Below, piece by piece: positions 11,171 through 23,679 of a DNA stretch of 64,000 nucleotides. Origin of the DNA: Cristatella mucedo (lineage: Eukaryota; Bryozoa; Phylactolaemata; Cristatellidae). A program made the translations under genes and the position numbers. The notes beneath the pieces were generated by a model. It ran no database searches and was not told the origin of the DNA. It saw nothing but the letters and a program-made list of their open reading frames with translations. Each line of letters starts with the position of its first letter. The stretch's first letter is position 1. The stretch lies in the NCBI GenBank assembly GCA_009760855.2, contig WPIO01000011.1:7191501-7255500 (forward strand), in the 5' to 3' direction.

Positions 11171-12100
11171 ACTTCAAAATGGCGAAAACTAGATAGTGTA
11201 CGCGGCTAATCACAACTTCTGCACGGGCTAATCGCCAATTAAAGTAATGCTACTGGGTCCCATAGATACCGCATTGACGCTTCATGCAATCGCGCGCTTC
11301 GGGATAATAAAACTCACTCGATTAAGGCCTAGTCGAAGCTCGAAAAACCAGAAACCGATTGACTTTTGTGACGCGGTAATCGCGATACCCGCTCGAACGG
11401 GACTTCGGAGTTACCCAAATATTGTAAAGCATCTTACGATGTCATTTTATAAGCAAATAATGCATTTTAAAACAGTAGTCACGAATAAAATGAGCGCTTA
11501 AATGACAACATGCTTGCTCCGTCGGACCTTCACCCATTGCGGCGGCTCAACACTCGTACGCGTTGGCGGTCGTCTATGGCTTACGCGCCTCGCAGTCGCG
11601 CGGCGGCAATTGCGGCTACGCTCTAGCCGCCATTGGAGTGTTATGATTTTTGGGAGCTATTGCACCACTCTGAAATACCCAGGGCTGCCCCTCAAGAGAT
11701 AATTATTACTTAAACTGGAATGGGTTAGGCATTAAGTAGAGCTGTGTACTCGTATATTAGTTTTTAGCGACGTTTCACGATTTACAAATGAAGTTTGAAA
11801 TTCCTTAGGAATGCTAGAATAGCATACGCAAGTTTATCGCGGTATACTCTGCCTAAATCTGAGTTCATCTAGTTTCGCAAACTACTTAATCTCAGCTTAA
11901 TGGCCGTTGATTTTCTCGGCGAATCAGCGTTGTCCCGGTATGGTATCTCGGCTCGGTGCATGTTTAGTTCAGCCCCAGCAAAATATATTTATGGGACGAT
12001 ATATCGTATTGTATTGTCAAAAATACGCTATATTTTGTGCCTTAACAATATCAATACATTGAATTGTCCAGATGAATAGTATTTATATTATTGCAACACT
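11171..12100. other. Intergenic stretch, nothing recognised
   Basis: Short open frames occur by chance. None has splice-flanked or family-like sequence. Confidence 0.45.
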
Positions 12101-12105
12101 TACGG

Positions 12106-12186
12106 GGAGTCAGCAAATGTGAAGCGCCTAGAAAGAGATTGAGTTCTCTGAGGGCACTTTTTCAAGTGCTTTATTATTATTATTAG
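12106..12186 (+). mobile_element. Tail-only LINE-A insertion
   Basis: AAATGTGAAGCGCCTAGAAA, GAGATTGAGTTCTCTGAGGG, then ATT repeats: only the last ~75 bp of LINE-A. Another example of a minimal 3'-end insertion. Confidence 0.75.
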
Positions 12187-13350
12187 TTTGGTTTTTAAGT
12201 TTCAAGTTTTGACATCACTTCCAGAGTCCCGAGTCTATCTGCATTGTGTGGATTTTACTCTGGTGCCCAAGTCGATCAATCAGAAAACGATCGCCTAAAA
12301 ACCCCGGTCCTAAGAGAAGTCTTGTTCGGCGGGGCATGCTATACTCCTGTGCAGACAGCACATATACAACGCGAATACGCGCGGCATAGTATGCGAGTCT
12401 CTTACAAACCTTTTAAGGTCCGATCCCGAGAACGGTGTTGTGACCGCTCGCAATACACCAACGATAACGACGCAGCGCTCGATATCCAGCACGAAGCGCT
12501 TGCAAGAACACCGTAGCAGAAAAGTACAAACAGTAGCCTGCATATTACGGCAGATACGCCAGGTGACTCCCAACGCACTCGTTTGCAGGCTGGCAGCAGC
12601 TAAAGCTCAGCACTCGGACTCATCGACAGGCAAACAGTTACTCCAAGAGAGCGACTGCGGTCAGTTGCACGCCTTATATAATGGCCAGGTCGTGTCACGA
12701 AATAGCTTCGTTCATGCATAATATATAATCATGCTACTCATAAGCCTCGGCTTATCCCTGCTTTATCATAAGCGGCTCTCAATTACAATTCAGCGGGAAA
12801 ATACTATTGATTAAAATGATAGTTATTATTATTGCTATTGTTATTATTATTCGCCTGCTCGCCTGAATTTTCGATCGAGTGCCGCCAGTATGCCGCGGCC
12901 ATCGGTCAGGTGTGCTTCCACCAGTGACTAAGCTTATAAGCTGTACCTGCATATGACGCTCTAAATTCCTCACAGCTGCTCTGTACGAAGCATCAGCGGT
13001 TGTCGGAGAAAGAGCCAACAATTTCCTCCCAAGCTCTACTAACTACGATCGGGTCCGCAGCATTGATCAACGCAATCGCTAACGCGGCTACTGGAAAACT
13101 CCGACCACTTTAATAACGCTAGTAGACAAATTTCTTGAAAGCGAGGCACCTGTTATCCAGTTGAAAGACAAATAAGGAAGCCCCACAATGTGAGCACGAC
13201 TTCAGGGCTGCGTGAATATTTCTTGTCATAAACAATATGTCTGGTGGTAGCATTTTCGCGGCACCAAGTATCTCCGAGAGATAGTTTTAAAGCTAAAAAA
13301 GGTATACGTCGGGTCTTTATCGGTAACTGAACGAACGACCTCCAAAACCG
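12187..13350. other. Intergenic stretch, nothing recognised
   Basis: No gene or repeat family recognised apart from short ATT-rich simple sequence near 12820-12850. Confidence 0.4.
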
Positions 13351-13351
13351 G

Positions 13352-13372
13352 AGATGAGAGAGAGAGCGAGAG

Positions 13373-13437
<65 letters not shown>

Positions 13438-13450
13438 GAGAGAGAGAGAG
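13352..13450. repeat. (GA)n microsatellite
   Basis: Nearly pure GA dinucleotide repeat just upstream of a SINE-1 copy. The Ser-Leu and Arg-Glu open frames across it are repeat artefacts. Confidence 0.95.
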
Positions 13451-13467
13451 AAGGGCGAGCACATAAC

Positions 13468-13606
13468 GCGCTGGTTTGGCCAGTGGTTAAGGTGCTCGCC
13501 CCTACCAAGGTCTGGCTGAGGTCGTGGACTCGAGCCTCGTGGCATGTGTGGAGCGCCTGAATGGAGATATTAAGTTCTCTCTGGGCGCTATATAAATGAA
13601 TTATAC
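13468..13606 (+). mobile_element. SINE-1 copy (tRNA-derived head, LINE-A-like tail)
   Basis: The A-box side reads GCTGGTTTGGCCAGTGGTTA and the B-box side GTCGTGGACTCGAGCCTC. The tail reads GAGCGCCTGAATGGAGATAT, TAAGTTCTCTCTGGGCGCTA, TATAAATGAATTAT. The tail is the LINE-A 3' hairpin. One of the clearest copies of the family. Confidence 0.85.
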
Positions 13607-13689
13607 ACATCGACCGGAATTTTATCGAAAGAGCATCTGTAAGAAAGACGGCCACAGATGAAACATTGCGCAAAAGCACCAAGCATTGG

Positions 13690-13750
13690 CCGCGATTGCG
13701 CTCACTCTCCTCGACCGTCGACGGTCGTGGGTTCGAATCCTGCAGTCTTT
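13690..13750 (+). other. tRNA-like relic with B-box sequence
   Basis: GGTCGTGGGTTCGAATCCTG contains a perfect B-box core (GGTTCGAATCC), and TTGGCCGCGATTG upstream resembles an A box. No convincing cloverleaf can be folded, so I treat it as a tRNA- or SINE-derived fragment and not as a tRNA gene. Confidence 0.35.
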
Positions 13751-13759
13751 TGAGCGTTT

Positions 13760-16430
13760 TCAAGCCACACGGTTAAATATTGTTTGAATTTAAAATTATA
13801 AGTCAGCTCTACAGGCTGTTTAACTGCGAGGACGACCTACGGGTACTGATGTTAGCAAGTCTGCGAAGGATGCTAGCATTCAGCCAGTTCGTCCCTGGCT
13901 GCTCTCTCGCACGAGACCGCAAGCTCAATGAGCGACAGGTAGTGAGCTTTCAGTCTTCCCTCTCCTCTGTGAAGCCAAAAGCCCCTTCATCCAGGCAGAG
14001 GCCTACCTGATTTGTAAGAGCTGAGCGGATACAATAATAAAATATAAATCCTGAGCGCAGCGACTCTGCAGGCTTTTCGGCATCGCAAATTCGAGGCGTT
14101 ACGTCAGAGAGGCAACCATCTTTTTTTATTCGGATGACGTTAAAGAAGGCTGCTAGGGCGGCGCTCCGTCTTCCGCGAACACGTTTAGGATTAATTTTCA
14201 GAGAGAGAGAGACTGACGTTATTTACAGATGGGGATTGCCTTGCTTAGAGTGTTTCAAAGAGGCAGGCTGCCGAGCAGCAGCGCGCCTTCAGCACTCTTC
14301 GTCAAGCTCTAGGCACAGGAATGCGAATTTCTTTAGTGTCGAAAGAGGATTGCGGATGGCGCGGCTTTGGCAAGGAGCCATTAGCTTTCCGTAAATTTTA
14401 AAAATAAAAATAAAAATTTGGTGGTGAGTAGCTAATATGAAAAATAAGAGTTAAAGCAAGCTTTTAAAGGGGCTAACGAGCTTTCCCGAGCAGCCTACCT
14501 AGAGAAATCCTTGACCTTGTGCGACGCCCCTAGTCGAGGCTCGGCCCCCAAACCTGAACCATAGCTGTGTCGTTGCTTTAGCTCCAGTTGTTTTGACAGT
14601 TGTCGGGCTAGCTGCGTGCAAGCGCAAAAGCGCTTCAAGATCCCAACGCACGTTTACCGATGTGTGCGCTTGGCGGCGAAATCATGCCATCTGGCATCTT
14701 CCTATTGCAATGCGCTTCGTGGCCAAGATAATAGCAATTGCATTAGGTCTTCTATATATCGCACCGCGAGGACCGAATCTCAATTCAGTCGCGTTACAAA
14801 TTTTCACAAGACAAGAACGATAACTAAGAGTTAAGGAAAAGCAACGTGTCATACTTAGACAAGCGTGCAAGAGCACTCACAGACCGTGCTCTCAGGAGAG
14901 CGTAGCCATGAGAAAGCATGATGCCGACAAGCTTCAGAAGCCATTCTCCAAAAGAGCAAGAGACCGCTAAATGCGAGGAAAGTCTGAAATCAACTGCGAC
15001 CGAATAGAATTCTGGTGCAGCTCAAGATATTATGCATTCTCAGCTGCGTCTTTATAAATGATACTTTAGGGCAAGCTGCGGACATAGTTTCGCAGCTGAA
15101 ATCCGGTCCGGCGAGGATCTGGGATCGGACAGAGAGGCGATACACGAGCGTCGAACAGGCATAGCAAATAACTTCAAAATGTACTCTCAAAAACTTCTTT
15201 TAAACAGTGAAAACATCAAACTATGCAACGTTGAATTGGATGAGTATTTCGCGTAGACACAAGCCACCGACGTCATGCTTACGTTGTGCCCTAGGCGATG
15301 CTTGTAGTACCGGAAGGCGTTACAGCCACGACGAGTGCCGTGTCAAATTACGGGGGGGGGCCAGGGATATAGTTTACGAGTTGGCACTTTCATCATACTG
15401 CGAACTTTCACAGCTGAAATTAAACATCGAATTGTGCAACGAAATATCGTGAAATTGTGCTGACCAGCCTTTTAATTGCCGTGTTATTTTATTACAAATG
15501 CATACGCTGTGCAGGTCACCTTTCAGCGGAATAAATACAAATGAAGAGCCTGCTTGATACGGACGGTCAGTCTTTGCGATGACCTTCCGGTTGATGAGCA
15601 ATTGCTGCTAAGCCTTTGCGAAGCTATACACTTTTATGCATAACCTTTAATTTTCAAAGTGAAAATCGCGTACCCGGGATTTTGTGCGGGTTCGCGCTGG
15701 CTTTCAGGTGTCTAAGAAAGAGATTCAACCATTTAGTAAATGTAAGCCACCAGATCGCCCATTAGCTTTAAAAGCCATTAGAATAAAAGCAGTAAATATC
15801 GTACCAGTGATCAAGGCTTTCAAATTTCTAAAATATGGCTGTAGAAAATACACCTTTTTTCATGATTACATTTATATTCTTATAGTGTTAACTCATTAGG
15901 ACAACTCAAAACCATCAGATACGCGTGATTCGAAGCTTTTGCATCACTCAGAGATTAAATTGCAATCGCAGGTAATTTTTCGCCGTCCACAGAGGCCAAT
16001 ATAAGTTTGCAAAATTCCTAACTGGTTTTAAGCAATTCTGCTTTTTCAAAGTGTTTGAATGCGGTATTTTGGACAAAAAAAATTTAGTTTTACAATCTTT
16101 TCATGTCTAGCATACGATAGGATAATGCAGAAATTAATCGGGCCAGTCGGGCCGCCATTAGTGCTCTACATATCACATGTCTACCACGCAGATGTGAGAG
16201 GGCTTAAGGGTTCCCGAGATGTGAGAAAATGTTTACAGTATCTTTTCATTAGCCGCTGCGTTCAGACATAACGTCATTAGCATGTCGCTTCGAAGCGATG
16301 CAATGCTACTGTTCATGCCGCCACCACGTGCGAGAACCGTACTCATTGATGAAGCCTCAATTTAGGTCGGCCACTCGCAGCAACTTCTTTGCTCGATTTC
16401 TTTAAGCCACAAACAGTCTTTATGAAAATA
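13760..16430. other. Intergenic stretch, nothing recognised
   Basis: Moderately AT-rich. No splice-flanked conserved coding segment or repeat-family copy found. Confidence 0.4.
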
Positions 16431-16436
16431 TAAGAT

Positions 16437-16556
16437 TCATTTATATATTGCCCTAAGAGAAAATATTCTCTATCCAGGGGCTTCAGCTATGCCGCAGGGC
16501 TCGAGCCCACGACCTCCGTCGTCAAAGGCGAGCACCTATAATATGCGGTTGATCGA
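16437..16556 (-). mobile_element. SINE-1 copy, diverged
   Basis: Reversed tail (TATATTGCCCTAAGAGAAAA, TATTCTCTATCCAGGGGCTT), then GGGCTCGAGCCCACGACCTC over the B box and GGCGAGCACCTATAAT towards the head. Confidence 0.7.
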
Positions 16557-17221
16557 CACAGCTGCAGGATCGCGTGCCTAATTTATGTCGGTGTCATTTC
16601 TGCCGGGGTTTCTCACTGACATAATTCCGTGCTATGCGTGTTGAGCAGAGCGGCGCTGCATGCAGTAGCTGATGCAGGTGCGATTTTGATCAGCCTGAAT
16701 GCTTAGAATGCATGGCTTATCGAATAAAGCTACGTGATCTTGACGCTTGGCTGCAGGTGGGTAAGTGCCAAGTGAGACGTCTGAACTGCGGGGTTACGTT
16801 GGGGCATGGTATTTTATGCAGCTGAGCTGGTAAATGCTCCCAACCGTAAGGCGGAAATATGAAGTGATGCTTTGGAACGCCCACACACTCGTCGACGAAT
16901 CACTTAGATCGACAGTTCCTAGAGACCCGTAGTTTCAATGCAACGGCAATAGTTAACTGAGGCAGCTAACTTTCACGATTTAACGTTATTAACTGTCGTA
17001 GAGTTAACTTAAGCATCGATCCTTACCGTCGATGCTTTCTGCTCTCCTGAGTTGAGCACTTTGACTGTGCTCTCTTTTTCAATATGCAAGTGGAGACGAA
17101 GATAGTTGGCACGCGATTGCAAGAAGAAAGCCGCTTGTACTGCGAATGCGAAAAAGAACACTTCCAACCGGAAGAAACAAAACTAACGGATATACATGTA
17201 CACGTATCAGGTTAACCTAAA

Positions 17222-17380
17222 TAAGTTCCGCCCTGGTTTGGCCCAGGGGTAAGCTGCTCGCCTTTGACCGCCGAGGTCGTGTGGGCTTGAGCACTGCGGT
17301 ATATGCGATGAGCCTAGATAGAGATTTTATCGATTTTTATACCGATTTATTTTATCTCTCTTAGTGGGCCATACAAATAA
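17222..17380 (+). mobile_element. SINE-1 copy with rearranged tail
   Basis: The head reads CCTGGTTTGGCCCAGGGGTA and the B-box region GAGGTCGTGTGGGCTTGAGC. The tail hairpin has a 25-30 bp internal duplication or insertion around ATCGATTTTTATACCGATTT before resuming as TCTCTTAGTGGGCCATACAA. Confidence 0.75.
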
Positions 17381-17398
17381 ATAATATACACAGGCGCT

Positions 17399-18129
<731 letters not shown>

Positions 18130-18262
18130 ATAATGATATAATGCGTTTAATATAGCACCATTGTAGAACTCAAATCTCTGTCTAGGCACTTTACGTTTGC
18201 TGCAAAGGAAGCGCGATCGAATGGTTAGTGGTTGCGTGCTCGATAAACGCAAGGATAGCGAG
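18130..18262 (-). mobile_element. LINE-A 3' fragment
   Basis: Reversed tail and adjacent 3' region (AGAACTCAAATCTCTGTCTA, GGCACTTTACGTTTGCTGC, GGAAGCGCGATCGAATGGTT). Diverged, 5' truncated. Confidence 0.75.
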
Positions 18263-18269
18263 GGTTAGT

Positions 18270-18997
18270 GGTGGGTGACGAGCACAGGGTCCGCATCCGT
18301 CCGCCAGCGACCGCGTCCAGAAGCTCGCGGCGCGCGCGGCGTTGCGCCCGCTCCTCCGGGGCAGCTGGCGACCGCAGACAGCAGACTGGTCGGCGGGCTC
18401 GTGCGGGGCTTCGCCGGGCGCGGGCGCCGTAGCGACACCGACGGCCGCCGACGCAGCGGCAGCTCCTAGTCCCCCCCCGCACGGTCACGCGGAGCGTCCG
18501 CTTCCCGCCATTCGAATGGTACACTTTGTCGAAAGATACTCGGCCGCACTGCGGGAACTTAATAATTAGCGGACTGCCTCAGGTGGCGTCGCGACTTTCT
18601 TCCGGAATAATTCGTCGAGGCGGCCCGAGACGCTGACTCTCCTCGAAGCCGGCGGCGGCCGGCGCAGCGCGCCCGATGCTGCAGCGGCGCTGGGGGCTGC
18701 TGCCCAGAGATCAGTCGTCGGCTGCATTGTGGAAGTTTATTATTACGTTTTCATAATGAGAGATCCTGCTCATAGAAGGTGCCACTGGCGGACGTAGGAG
18801 CACAGCTCAAGGTTCGCTCAGTCGCCGGCGTGGTCACCGCTGCCCGGTCGAGACGTGTTTACGCATGCGCAGCCGGGAAAAACCGCTCGCCGCGCCGCCG
18901 GTAGTCCCATGTGCCGCTGGTAGGCTCGCGCGCTGCCGGCCATACTGCTTTGCGAGTAAACCGAGTTGTACCATTGTGACATTGTACCGCCTAGAAG
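18270..18997 (+). promoter_or_regulatory. CpG-rich upstream region of SNRPD1 with an NRF-1-like site
   Basis: GC- and CpG-rich DNA immediately upstream of the SNRPD1 start codon. ACGCATGCGCAG at 18861-18872 resembles the NRF-1 consensus (YGCGCAYGCGCR), typical of housekeeping promoters, and lies ~130 bp before the ATG. The transcription start is not defined by the sequence. Confidence 0.5.
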
Positions 18998-21900
18998 ATG
19001 AAGCTAGTCAGGTAAGTGATACGCTAGCATGTATGTAAAGTGGTTAGACGGCAAGATTTCATTCCACTCACTCACTATTTGCTGTATGTAGACCTATGAT
19101 TTGCGCGCGCCCGACTGTTGGGCATCTTGAAAATGTGCGTTAGTTATTCGGTTTTGAGCGGAAGCAGTAGGTGTTTTGTCTTACGGCGTGTATTCCGCAT
19201 TTCGCATTCGAATTGATAAATTTAAACGCATGAGAATGTTCGCAAGCTTACTGCTTTATATTCAGTTCTATAGCACGATTCTGCTCATCCATTTGTGGCA
19301 CCGGCATTAGTAGTAGATGCCACCGCGAGGACGGGTTACAACGTGTGGTGAACTCTTTTGCCGACTCATGCAGGGTTCTTTGTAGCGATTTTACGCTTCG
19401 TAGTATCTGGGGCTACCGGTGTATCCTTACGCGGTGCCTCTCGGGCTATTGCTAGCAAGTGGGGTCCCTCGGACCGCCTGCTCGTATCGTCCTAATGACC
19501 GGCGAATGCGTTTCTTCGTTGAGTTAAAAAATTCGGCTCTGCGCCGTGACGAACGATCCAGCTGCATTAGCAGCCATGAGATGGCTTGCTAGGTTTTCGG
19601 ATGAAAAATTTAGCAAGCAGCTACACCAGCCATGACGAACCGCTTAGCTCGATGTTTGTAGCTTCTGAGCGTTTAGAAACCGTTATATGGAGAAATGGAT
19701 CTCCCCTGTGCATGTCACCCATAACCGTGTGATGCTCGTTGTCATTGAGCATGCTACCACTAACCATGTCATCGTGCTTCGTTTGCAGTAAATGTAAAGT
19801 GCCGAGAAAGAGATTCAGTTCTGCGAGGGCACTATATCAAGTGTACTATTATTATTGTCTTGGCATCGGGCACGGCCGTCGAGCAGTAATGCCAGGGTTC
19901 GTTGGGTTAGGTCAGCTGCCACCGCACTACAGGACGACGTAGGCTGGTAAACGCACGTTGAGGGATAAAATGAGGACCGAGTTCTTCGAGTCAAGTTGAA
20001 TCGTCGAGCTACGTGCTACAAAAAAGTTACGTTGGTGTTCCATGTTTAGGCAAACCAGGTAATAAGTAACCAGAATAAGGCCTTCATATAGCATCCGAAT
20101 AGGCACAGGCTGACGTAGAAAGCATAGAGAGACATTCTTTCCTGCGCTGCACAAGCCGCATTGGCTATATTCTCTGCAGGCCCCACGAAATAGATATTCG
20201 CTGCACTGCAGCCAGCGGTTCATCGGAGGTCCAGCGGTCACCGTAAAGGATGCCTGGCCGTGCGTGCTTGCTTTAGCTTGCTACAAATGCAGTTCGTCTA
20301 GTGGAGTTAACTTGGATGGGCAACTGTCGATCGGCCATGGCTGCTATTGGTATTGAGCTGATGCTGAGAGCTGCTGCTGCTGATGCTGCTGTGAATTGGC
20401 CTACGGTCCAAGTGCACATTGCATGCACGGCAATCATGAAAATGTGCTTGTCTGCATGTATAGTTGTATATGTATTTACTTTGAAGGTTTCTAATGAAGC
20501 TAAGTCATGAGACTGTGACTATTGAACTCAAGAACGGCACCCAGGTCCACGGAACGATTACTGGTGAGCAGCAGCCGTACTTGCAACAGCATTGTTAATA
20601 CGCGATCGCCTTCTCGTGCGTCTATTTCACGTAGTGTTCGGCACACTTTGCATCGTGGCAGCATCTGTTTGCCACTGCTGAGTCTGCTGCTTGTTCGGTG
20701 TAAGTTTTGCTAGCGTGGTAAGAAGCTGGTCGATGTGCTCTTCACGTGTGTGCCATTACAAGTAGCTACCGTCTGATGTATGAAAAGAGCTACGTTGGGC
20801 CCCGGTAAGCCTCTATTTTCCAATTGAGAACTTGTCCATGCTGCTAACACCTGTTAATACATTTGGCCTAGTCTTAGCCCACACGTAGGCTAAATGTCTC
20901 ATGAGAAAATGTGCAAGTCTGCTGACCCAGCTCCTCCATCTCAACCCTTTAGCTATGGCTTGTTTTATCAGGCAACTTCGCCGGGTTTCTCGACTTGCCC
21001 AGCCTGTCAGCATGGAGGTTGGTGTGCAGCAATGCGCCTTGTTCGAGGGGAAATCTGCAACATTTTCGCGATATCGATAGCCTAGTAGTTGATGAAGATC
21101 ACTGCTCAGTGACTGCAATAGCCTTCTGCTGTTTTTTTTTGTTCTTGATGCCATCTCCTGGAAAAACTTTCCCCTGTCACCCATGTTGGGCTCATGTCTG
21201 TCTGTCGGTGTGCAAGCGGGACAACTCGGCTCCTATGGCTGCTTCGATGCCAGCTGCAGCGACTGCCAAGCATCGTGAGGCTGCAGAGAGACCCAGCACG
21301 CGCGCACTGGGTAGCACCCGAAAGATGCGTGACTGAGCGAGGCAGCATTGTCGACGAATGTCGAATCAGCGATGATTTGTTATTTGTGATACTCAGTACG
21401 TGCAAAGCAGCACGTCTGTATTTGCTGTCCTGGTCTGACCCAAGCCTTTAACGATCCAATGTCGTGGACTCGAGCCCATCGAGCATATGTGATGTGCTGG
21501 GATTGTATGTAAACTCAATTGGACTGCTACTGACTTGCTGCCTGCTACCCACACGTGCCTCTATATAAGATTTTGAGTACTCACTGGATGCTGCTTACAC
21601 TCGAGCAGTTAAGTAGTGTGAGCCACCGCGCAGCAGGTTTTTTTTATAGTCAAGTATAAGAAAATGCATTTTGTGGCAACAAGGATTTATGCTATATGTT
21701 GGCATCAGCTATGGCTTGCAAGCTCTATCGCTACCGGCTCCAGTAGCCACCGCTCGTGTTGTGCTGGTTTGTTGGCTTATGCTGCTTAAGGCATATCTCA
21801 TCAGTGCTGCCCCTTCTGCAACCTTCCTGCTTCAAAAGCAGGACAGGAAACCGCCACTTCGCGAGTGGCCACCGTATTAACTGCCAGTCTACGATCTTTG

Positions 21901-23452
21901 CTTGCTAGCTAAGGGTGGGCACGGCCGGTAGGCTCACCGTGGGGTGTCGGCAGCTGGTGTCACTCAAAAGTGTAAGTGCTTTCGTTGAGACCTGCAGTTC
22001 GTTGAGACCTGCTGCATCGATTTGTTGGCCACGACCTTGGTCGACTGCATCGGTGGCATTGAGACCAAGTTGTACCGTGGATTAGGCACGAGGTCCCTTC
22101 CCAAGAGGGAGGAAGGAGAGGAGGGGGAAGCCATTTGTAATTGCTGAGAGCCGGCCTATGGTGGGCGAACGCTTAGCATTGGACGGCGGAACGACGGCTG
22201 CTTCCATAGGCCGTGCAAGCTGGTCACCACCATCCTGGCACGCATCCTCGTGGGTTTCCGGTCGGCAGTTTTGTGTGTGAACTGTGTCAGCAGTAGTGGT
22301 CCGAGTTCTGTTGCAAAAATCTGACTGTTTTAGCATATGTAGAATATATATATATATATAGCTTGGCAGCTTGTGTTCCGGTAGTGATCGCGTGTGCATG
22401 CAACTGGACATGGTGTGTGCCAGCCTTCTGGTGCCGTTTATTCTATTCCAGGCAAAGCGTTCGGCTCGGTGATGCGAACGTGACGGCTTCTTGTGCCGGT
22501 GCTCTTTCTTGAGCGTTCGCCCTGCTGTGTGCCGTTGCAGGCGTCGACGTCGCCATGAATACCCACCTTAAAGCTGTCAAGATGACAATGAAGAACCGAG
22601 AACCTGCTCAGCTGGAGTCGCTCAGCATACGGGGCAATAACATTCGCTATTTCATTCTACCCGACAGCTTGCCTCTGGACACGCTGCTCATCGATGATAC
22701 ACCGAAAGCCAAAGCCAAGCGCGAAGCGAAAGCAGGTACTTTGCTAGCTGAGACCACACGGCCCCATCATCCAGCCAGCGAGAGAGAGAGAGAGAGAGAG
22801 GAGCTAATTAATCCTGTACGTCTGTGGCTGCGGGCACTTGTTCCCTTGCGACCGGTTTGACGCGCTAAGTCCACAGCTCTCGGAACTAATCTCTCGGGCC
22901 TAACCTTGGAGATTTGAGTTGACCAGCTCCTTAAATTGAGCAGCGCAAGAAGGACGGGGCTCTGTTGACAAGGTGAGGCCAGTGGACAGAAAAGAGGCAA
23001 TTCACCTGGTGTTGCCTAGTGTGAAGAGCCACAAACCCCAAAGGATTAGGTGCTAAATTATCCAAGCCCCAGCATATGGTTTGGCATGTATTTATGGCGA
23101 GCATTTGCGCTAGCTGCAGCATGGTTTCTGTTCTCAAATCAGTACTTGATATTAGTGCTCCTGTTGGTGCAATTGGCAAATCGTCGATGGCCGGGTGCTT
23201 GGAAAATGAGTGGTGCTTGTCAGGCACCAGCTGCGCACGTGCTCGTAATAAAAGGAACACGTATTACGCTGGCATGTTTTTTAATTAAACGCTCGTGTAT
23301 GTCGGCAAGTTGTATCCGCTACTTGAACCGGTCAATTCGCTTGTTTTCTTCCAGCCGGGAGAGGCAGAGGTCGCGGGAGAGGCCGCGGACGAGGTGGCAG
23401 AGGCCGCGGCCGAGGCGACCGTGGCGGTCCGCCCGGAGGCCGTGGCAGATGA
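18998..23452 (+). CDS. Small nuclear ribonucleoprotein Sm D1, complete four-exon gene
   Basis: Sm D1 is one of seven Sm proteins forming the heptameric ring on U1, U2, U4 and U5 snRNAs, assembled in the cytoplasm with the SMN complex. Exons: 18998-19011 (MKLV plus part of Arg), 20487-20563, 22541-22735 and 23355-23452, stop TGA at 23450. All introns are GT-AG and phases join exactly, giving 127 residues. Sm motif 1 is [19 protein letters not shown] (residues ~15-33); [10 protein letters not shown] follows, and Sm motif 2 is [14 protein letters not shown] (~60-73). The last exon encodes the Arg-Gly tail ([10 protein letters not shown]..., ending PPGGRGR), the target of symmetric arginine methylation. 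The tail is broken by an Asp and is longer than in vertebrates (human protein 119 residues). Start chosen because [15 protein letters not shown] is conserved. Confidence 0.97.
19012..20486 (+). other. SNRPD1 intron 1
   Basis: GT at 19012, AG at 20485-20486. It contains a LINE-A 3' fragment at 19693-19857. A CTG/GCT-rich patch lies near 20370. Nothing else recognised. Confidence 0.85.
19693..19857 (+). mobile_element. LINE-A 3' fragment in SNRPD1 intron 1
   Basis: TGCATGTCACCCATAACCGT, GAGCATGCTACCACTAACCA, then AAATGTAAAGTGCCGAGAAA and the tail with ATT repeats. Same orientation as the gene. Confidence 0.8.
20564..22540 (+). other. SNRPD1 intron 2
   Basis: GT at 20564, AG at 22539-22540. 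It contains a degenerate SINE-1 piece near 21425-21520 and a short TA tract near 22345-22360. Otherwise unrecognised. Confidence 0.8.
21425..21520 (+). mobile_element. SINE-1 relic
   Basis: ATGTCGTGGACTCGAGCCCA and CATATGTGATGTGCTGG match the B-box side and start of the tail of SINE-1. The A box and tail hairpin are degenerate. Confidence 0.45.
22736..23354 (+). other. SNRPD1 intron 3
   Basis: GT at 22736, AG at 23353-23354. Holds a short GA repeat at 22780-22802. No other feature. Confidence 0.85.
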
Positions 23453-23670
23453 GTTCAGCGTAATGACGCTGGCAGCACGAATTCGGAGGCAAGCGATTCT
23501 TCACGACAGCAAAGCGCGTTTCTTGGCCACTAGCAGCAATTTACCGCCTACCATGCAGGCCTGGAGGGAAGTAGAGGGCAGAGGTCGCGTAAATGAAGAG
23601 GACCCGTTTGTTTACCGTGCGCGAAGAATGAACCGTTTTATGTACCGTTGTCTGTATGTTGCCCATAGAT

Positions 23671-23676
23671 AATAAA
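23671..23676 (+). terminator. SNRPD1 polyadenylation signal
   Basis: AATAAA 219 bp after the SNRPD1 stop codon, the first canonical hexamer downstream and therefore the likely 3' end signal. Confidence 0.7.
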
Positions 23677-23679
23677 GCA

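Noticed and set aside
13153-13763. Overlapping Ser-Leu frames of 130 and 148 codons
   Set aside because: GA repeat plus reversed SINE-1 sequence; not a gene.
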